This document shows positions 22,876 to 25,732 of a stretch of DNA of 25,732 bases, in pieces. Positions within the stretch are counted from its first letter, which is position 1. Every line of letters starts with the position of its first letter. The stretch covers positions 1 to 25,732 of the forward strand of contig JAEDLE010000026.1 in the NCBI GenBank assembly GCA_016295455.1, read 5' to 3'. Under the pieces are notes generated by a model. That model had not been told where the DNA came from. It ran no database searches and saw only the letters and a program-made list of their open reading frames with translations. This DNA comes from Bacteroidales bacterium (GTDB taxonomy: Bacteria; Bacteroidota; Bacteroidia; Bacteroidales; UBA932). The translations under genes and the position numbers were made by a program.

Positions 22876-22883
22876 TATTTTTG
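22876..22883 (+). promoter_or_regulatory. -7 promoter box for the flavin-reductase-like lipoprotein gene
   Basis: TATTTTTG matches TAnnTTTG and lies about 50 nt before the ATG at 22934. It is divergent from, and only 21 nt away from, the minus-strand box at 22847-22854. No clear -33 element is visible. Confidence 0.45.
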
Positions 22884-22933
22884 CCGAGGTGGAGATGCCC
22901 TTCGGGCCAACAATTACTAAAAAAATCCGGAAT

Positions 22934-23554
22934 ATGCTCAAGAGAATGCTTTTTTGCTCGATAGCCTTGCTGGGACTGGTGTCCTGCGGCGGAAAGAAAA
23001 CTGATGAGGGAGGGGAGACTCCCGTGCAGGAGGCTGCGTGGGTGCAGCTTGCTCCGGAAGAACTGGATTTCAATCCGTTTCAGACCATAGGCAAAGACTG
23101 GATGGCCCTGGCGATGGGCAAGGGGGAGAAACTCAATTCTATGACCATATCCTGGGGCAGTGCGGGAGTGCTCTGGAACAAGCCGGTGTTCACTGTGTTC
23201 GTGTCCAGGGACAGGTATTCCAAGGGCCTCATGGACGAGAGCCGCTATTTCACGGTGATGGCTTTCCCGCAGAACAGCCATAATCACGACGGCCTGCTCT
23301 ACATAGGCTCACATTCGGGCAGGGACGAGGCGGACAAGACCGCCGCGGCGGGTTTCCACGTGGAGTATTCGGCACTGGGCAATCCTCTCTTCAAGGAGGC
23401 TGACCTGGCATTCGAGTGCAGGATAATCTACAAGGAGGAATTCAAGAAGGAACTGATGCCGCAGAATGTGCGTGAGATGTACAGCAATATGGGGCTGCAC
23501 ACCATGTATGTGGGTGAAATCGTGAATGTCTTCACCAGGACTCCTCAGGAGTGA
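22934..23554 (+). CDS. Lipoprotein with flavin reductase (flavoredoxin)-like domain
   Basis: This 206-residue protein opens with a signal peptide and the lipobox GLVSC (Cys18), then a Gly/Lys/Glu-rich linker to about residue 32. The rest matches flavin-reductase-like FMN-binding proteins: KLNSMTISWGSAGVLW, then PVFTVFVSRDRYSKGLMDES, the 'NaMTiSWG...W.kP....fVR..RyT' block. Most members are cytosolic; this one should be secreted and lipid-anchored, with FMN in the envelope. The ATG at 22934 is chosen because it gives the signal peptide. It is divergent from the FecCD-type permease gene and converges with the FtsX permease gene with a 10-nt overlap. A role in reducing iron or flavin outside the cytoplasm is only a guess from the neighbour. 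Confidence 0.72.
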   Translation: MLKRMLFCSIALLGLVSCGGKKTDEGGETPVQEAAWVQLAPEELDFNPFQTIGKDWMALAMGKGEKLNSMTISWGSAGVLWNKPVFTVFVSRDRYSKGLMDESRYFTVMAFPQNSHNHDGLLYIGSHSGRDEADKTAAAGFHVEYSALGNPLFKEADLAFECRIIYKEEFKKELMPQNVREMYSNMGLHTMYVGEIVNVFTRTPQE

Positions 23555-24762
23555 CTTTTCTGCAGGCGGACGGGGATGTAGGCTATGACATAGCCGATGG
23601 CCGCCACGGCGAGGGCGGTGAGTATCAGGTCTGCGGGCAAAAGATGCACGGGGTAGGCCGAAATGCTGAAACTGCCCGGCATCTTCAGCAGTCCCGTAGC
23701 CTGCTGCAGGAGAACTGCGGCCGTGCCCAGAACCAGACCTATGGCCAGCCCGCTCAGGGATATTAGCCATCCTTCGAGTACGAAGATCCTGTCTGTCAGC
23801 CTGTCTCCCGCTCCGAGGCAGCGCAGGGTGCGGATGTCATCCTCCTTCTCGATCATCAGCATCGAAAGGCTGCTGAACACGTTGAAGGCTATGATAATCA
23901 TCACGAAGACCAGTATCAGGAACACGGCAGCCTTCTCATAGTTCATCAGCTTGTACAGGGACTCGTTCTGCTCGTAGCGGTCGCTGACGCGGTAGTCGGG
24001 ACCCAGCCTCGTTTCCATATCCCTTATGAAACGGCGTATCTCTTTCCTGCCTGCATCCGGGGTGAAGCGTATCTCTATGGCTGAGACCTCATTGTCGAGG
24101 CCTATGAGTTCCCTCATCACTTCGATGGGGACGAAGAGCAGTTCGCTGTCATCCTTGGAATTGATTCTGTATATGCCTGAAGGATAGACTTTCACCTTGT
24201 TAAGGGCAGAGGTCGGAGATGCGGCGGAGAACTGCCTGTCGGCGGAAGGATAGTAGAGTTCGATACCGTCGAGAAAGCGCGGGTTTATCCCTGTCCTGGC
24301 ACACAGGCCGGTTCCGGCCACGGCCAGGGGCACATCCCCCTTGTGCAGCGAGAATTCGCCCTGCTCTATGTGGGAGGCCATCGGGGACTCCTCCTCGAAT
24401 ACCTTGTCCACGCCCTTCACGGTGGCTATGGAGCCCTTTCCGGCATAATTCAGGTAGACCTTGTCTTCGAGTACGCTGCACATGGTCATGACCATATCCC
24501 GGTCATAGGCCCAGTCGAAGGCATCTGAATCCGGTACGAAGGTCTTGCCTTTCCTCACGCTGACCTTCAGGTCCGGGTCGGCGTCGCTGATGGAACTGCG
24601 CAGGAGGTCGTTGAAACCGTTGTAGATGGAGAGTATCATGACGAGCACTGCCGTTCCCGTAGCCATACCCGCCACGCTGATCGCGGAGATGAGGTTTATC
24701 ACGTTGTGTGACTTCTTCGCGAAAAGGTAACGGACGGCGATGAAGAACGGCAGGCTGCGCAT
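23545..24762 (-). CDS. FtsX-family permease, LolC/LolE-like
   Basis: This 405-residue membrane protein has an N-terminal helix (NVINLISAISVAGMATGTAVLVMILS, in part), a large periplasmic domain (about 55-270) and three C-terminal helices (near 278-300, 325-350, 375-395) containing the FtsX block VFVMIIIAFNVFSSLSMLMIEKEDDI and LRCLGA. This is the layout of LolC/LolE, which hand lipoproteins from the inner membrane to LolA. The partner ATPase LolD is not in the window. The ATG at 24760-24762 follows the rbfA stop by 9 nt, matching the common tyrS/rbfA/permease order. Its stop overlaps the flavin-reductase-like gene end. Confidence 0.85.
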   Translation of the reverse strand: MRSLPFFIAVRYLFAKKSHNVINLISAISVAGMATGTAVLVMILSIYNGFNDLLRSSISDADPDLKVSVRKGKTFVPDSDAFDWAYDRDMVMTMCSVLEDKVYLNYAGKGSIATVKGVDKVFEEESPMASHIEQGEFSLHKGDVPLAVAGTGLCARTGINPRFLDGIELYYPSADRQFSAASPTSALNKVKVYPSGIYRINSKDDSELLFVPIEVMRELIGLDNEVSAIEIRFTPDAGRKEIRRFIRDMETRLGPDYRVSDRYEQNESLYKLMNYEKAAVFLILVFVMIIIAFNVFSSLSMLMIEKEDDIRTLRCLGAGDRLTDRIFVLEGWLISLSGLAIGLVLGTAAVLLQQATGLLKMPGSFSISAYPVHLLPADLILTALAVAAIGYVIAYIPVRLQKSHS

Positions 24763-24771
24763 CACTCGCTC

Positions 24772-25119
24772 CTATTTTTTCAGAAGTTCGTCGATGTGCT
24801 CGGCGTAGTCGAGTGAGCTGTCGAGATAGAAGACCAGCTCAGGCACTATCCTGAACTGCTTGGCAATGATGTGACCGAGTTCGCCGCGGTAACTCCTGGA
24901 GTTCTCCCCGAGTATCTTCATCACGGCTTCGGCCTTGGCGGAAGGGAATATGCTGACATACACCTTCGCCACGGAGAGGTCAGGGCTGATCTTGACCTCG
25001 CTCACGGTCACCATCGCGCCGTCGAAGCTGGCCATACCCTTGCCCCTGATGATTTCGGCGAGGTCCTTCTGGAGTTCCCTGCCGACCTTCAGTTGTCTCT
25101 TGCTAGCCGGTCTGTCCAT
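24772..25119 (-). CDS. rbfA: 30S ribosome-binding factor RbfA
   Basis: RbfA assists late 30S maturation at the 5' end of 16S rRNA. The 115-residue KH-like protein reads SKRQLKVGRELQKDLAEII at the start, then VTVSEVKISPDLSVAKVYVSIF and LGHIIAKQFRIVPELVFYLDSSLDYAEHIDELL, which are the family blocks. Length is normal. Its ATG shares a base with the tyrS stop, so translation is likely coupled. Confidence 0.95.
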   Translation of the reverse strand: MDRPASKRQLKVGRELQKDLAEIIRGKGMASFDGAMVTVSEVKISPDLSVAKVYVSIFPSAKAEAVMKILGENSRSYRGELGHIIAKQFRIVPELVFYLDSSLDYAEHIDELLKK

Positions 25120-25732
25120 CAGATTACGTTTATGATGAAGTAATTCTTCTTTCCTTTCTGGGCGAGTATGTACTTGCCGTCGATGATGTCACCAGCGCTG
25201 ATTTCACGGCTGATGTCGCTCACCTTGTCCTTGTTTATGCTGATTCCTCCGGCCTGGACCATCTTCCTCGCCTCTCCCTTGGAAGGCAGGATGGAAGTGT
25301 CTACCGCCAGGAAATCGACTATGTTGCGCGGGAGGCTGTCCTTCTTCAGTTCGAAGGTAGGCACACCTGAGAAAACTGCCAGGAAAGTCCTTTCGTCCAG
25401 TTTGCGGAGTTCCTCCGAGGTGGAGTTTCCGAAGAGCATCCGGGATGCCGCAAGGGCGTTTTCGTATTCCTGCTCGCCGTGGATCATCACGGTAACCTCC
25501 TTCGCAAGGAGTTTCTGGAGGGATCTCTGTCCCGGATCCTCCCTGTGCCTTGCGATGGCCTCCTCTATGACAGGACGCTCCAGAAGGGTGAAGATCTTGA
25601 TGTATTTCTCGGCATCCTCATCGCTCACGTTCAGCCAGAACTGGTAGAACTCGTATGGGGAGGTCTTCTCAGGGTCCAGCCAGATGTTGCCCTTCTCCGT
25701 CTTGCCGAACTTGCTGCCGTCGGACTTGGTGA
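25119..25732 (-). CDS. tyrS: Tyrosine--tRNA ligase (C-terminal part, cut by window edge)
   Basis: The right edge cuts this gene; about 204 C-terminal codons are present. The visible part begins with the KMSKS-type loop (SDGSKFGKTEKGNIWLD), then YEFYQFWLNVSDEDAEKYIKIFT, and ends in an S4 RNA-binding domain (about the last 60 residues: SKGEARKMVQAGGISINKDKV). This is the class I TyrRS layout. The catalytic Rossmann half with the HIGH-like motif is outside the window. It leads the minus-strand operon tyrS-rbfA-permease. Confidence 0.95.
   Translation of the reverse strand, partial: TKSDGSKFGKTEKGNIWLDPEKTSPYEFYQFWLNVSDEDAEKYIKIFTLLERPVIEEAIARHREDPGQRSLQKLLAKEVTVMIHGEQEYENALAASRMLFGNSTSEELRKLDERTFLAVFSGVPTFELKKDSLPRNIVDFLAVDTSILPSKGEARKMVQAGGISINKDKVSDISREISAGDIIDGKYILAQKGKKNYFIINVI

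Noticed and set aside
1..25732. CRISPR arrays, insertion sequences, phage genes or replication origins
   Set aside because: No regularly spaced repeats, transposase, integrase or terminal inverted repeats were seen; the repeated CATATG-like words are explained by codon use.

Overview
The window is a gene-dense piece of a Bacteroidota chromosome, most likely Bacteroidales. The reasons are the gene orders thrS-infC-rpmI-rplT-lepB, rpmB-rpmG-DUF4295-ftsY and tyrS-rbfA-FtsX permease, families largely restricted to that phylum (DUF4295, DUF4296, DUF4199, DUF3575, Mfa2/FimB-like anchors), and repeated promoters of the Bacteroidota type (-33 TTTG, 18-20 nt, -7 TAnnTTTG). Most leaders are A-rich without a Shine-Dalgarno sequence. 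Codon use is unusual for GC-rich DNA: AUA and AGG are favoured. Genus-level placement is not possible by eye.

Layout. 1-202 holds a terminator-like hairpin and an open frame whose end resembles a glycosidase C-terminus. 212-1729 (minus) is a GT2 glycosyltransferase behind a DUF4199 membrane protein. 1864-6507 (plus) is the translation/secretion run thrS, infC, rpmI, rplT, lepB. 6589-8378 carries rpmB, rpmG, DUF4295 and ftsY, with a strong terminator and a structured leader in front of ftsY. 8393-13126 holds pheT, a DUF4296 lipoprotein, a COG0731-type radical SAM protein and deoC, closed by a terminator.

13280-16271 is the accessory part: one good promoter drives three tightly packed genes for a zincin-like lipoprotein, a DUF3575 outer-membrane protein and an Mfa2/FimB-like anchor. 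This is the best candidate for an undescribed surface system. A tRNA-Leu(CAG) with its own promoter follows. 16473-20362 is polA, an ECF-type sigma factor overlapping its end, and rsmG. Then come rpmH (own promoter and terminator) and tadA. On the minus strand follow an ATPase and permease of an iron/cobamide-type ABC importer (21127-22804), divergent from a lipoprotein with a flavin-reductase-like domain. The right end (minus) is tyrS (partial), rbfA and a LolC/E-type permease.

Most of the window is housekeeping. The points that stand out are an AUC start codon with a full Shine-Dalgarno sequence on infC, mutually exclusive RNA pairings before ftsY, a 3'-5' exonuclease domain of PolA without key acidic residues, and the zincin/DUF3575/Mfa2-like operon. 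All family calls are by eye; no database search was run.
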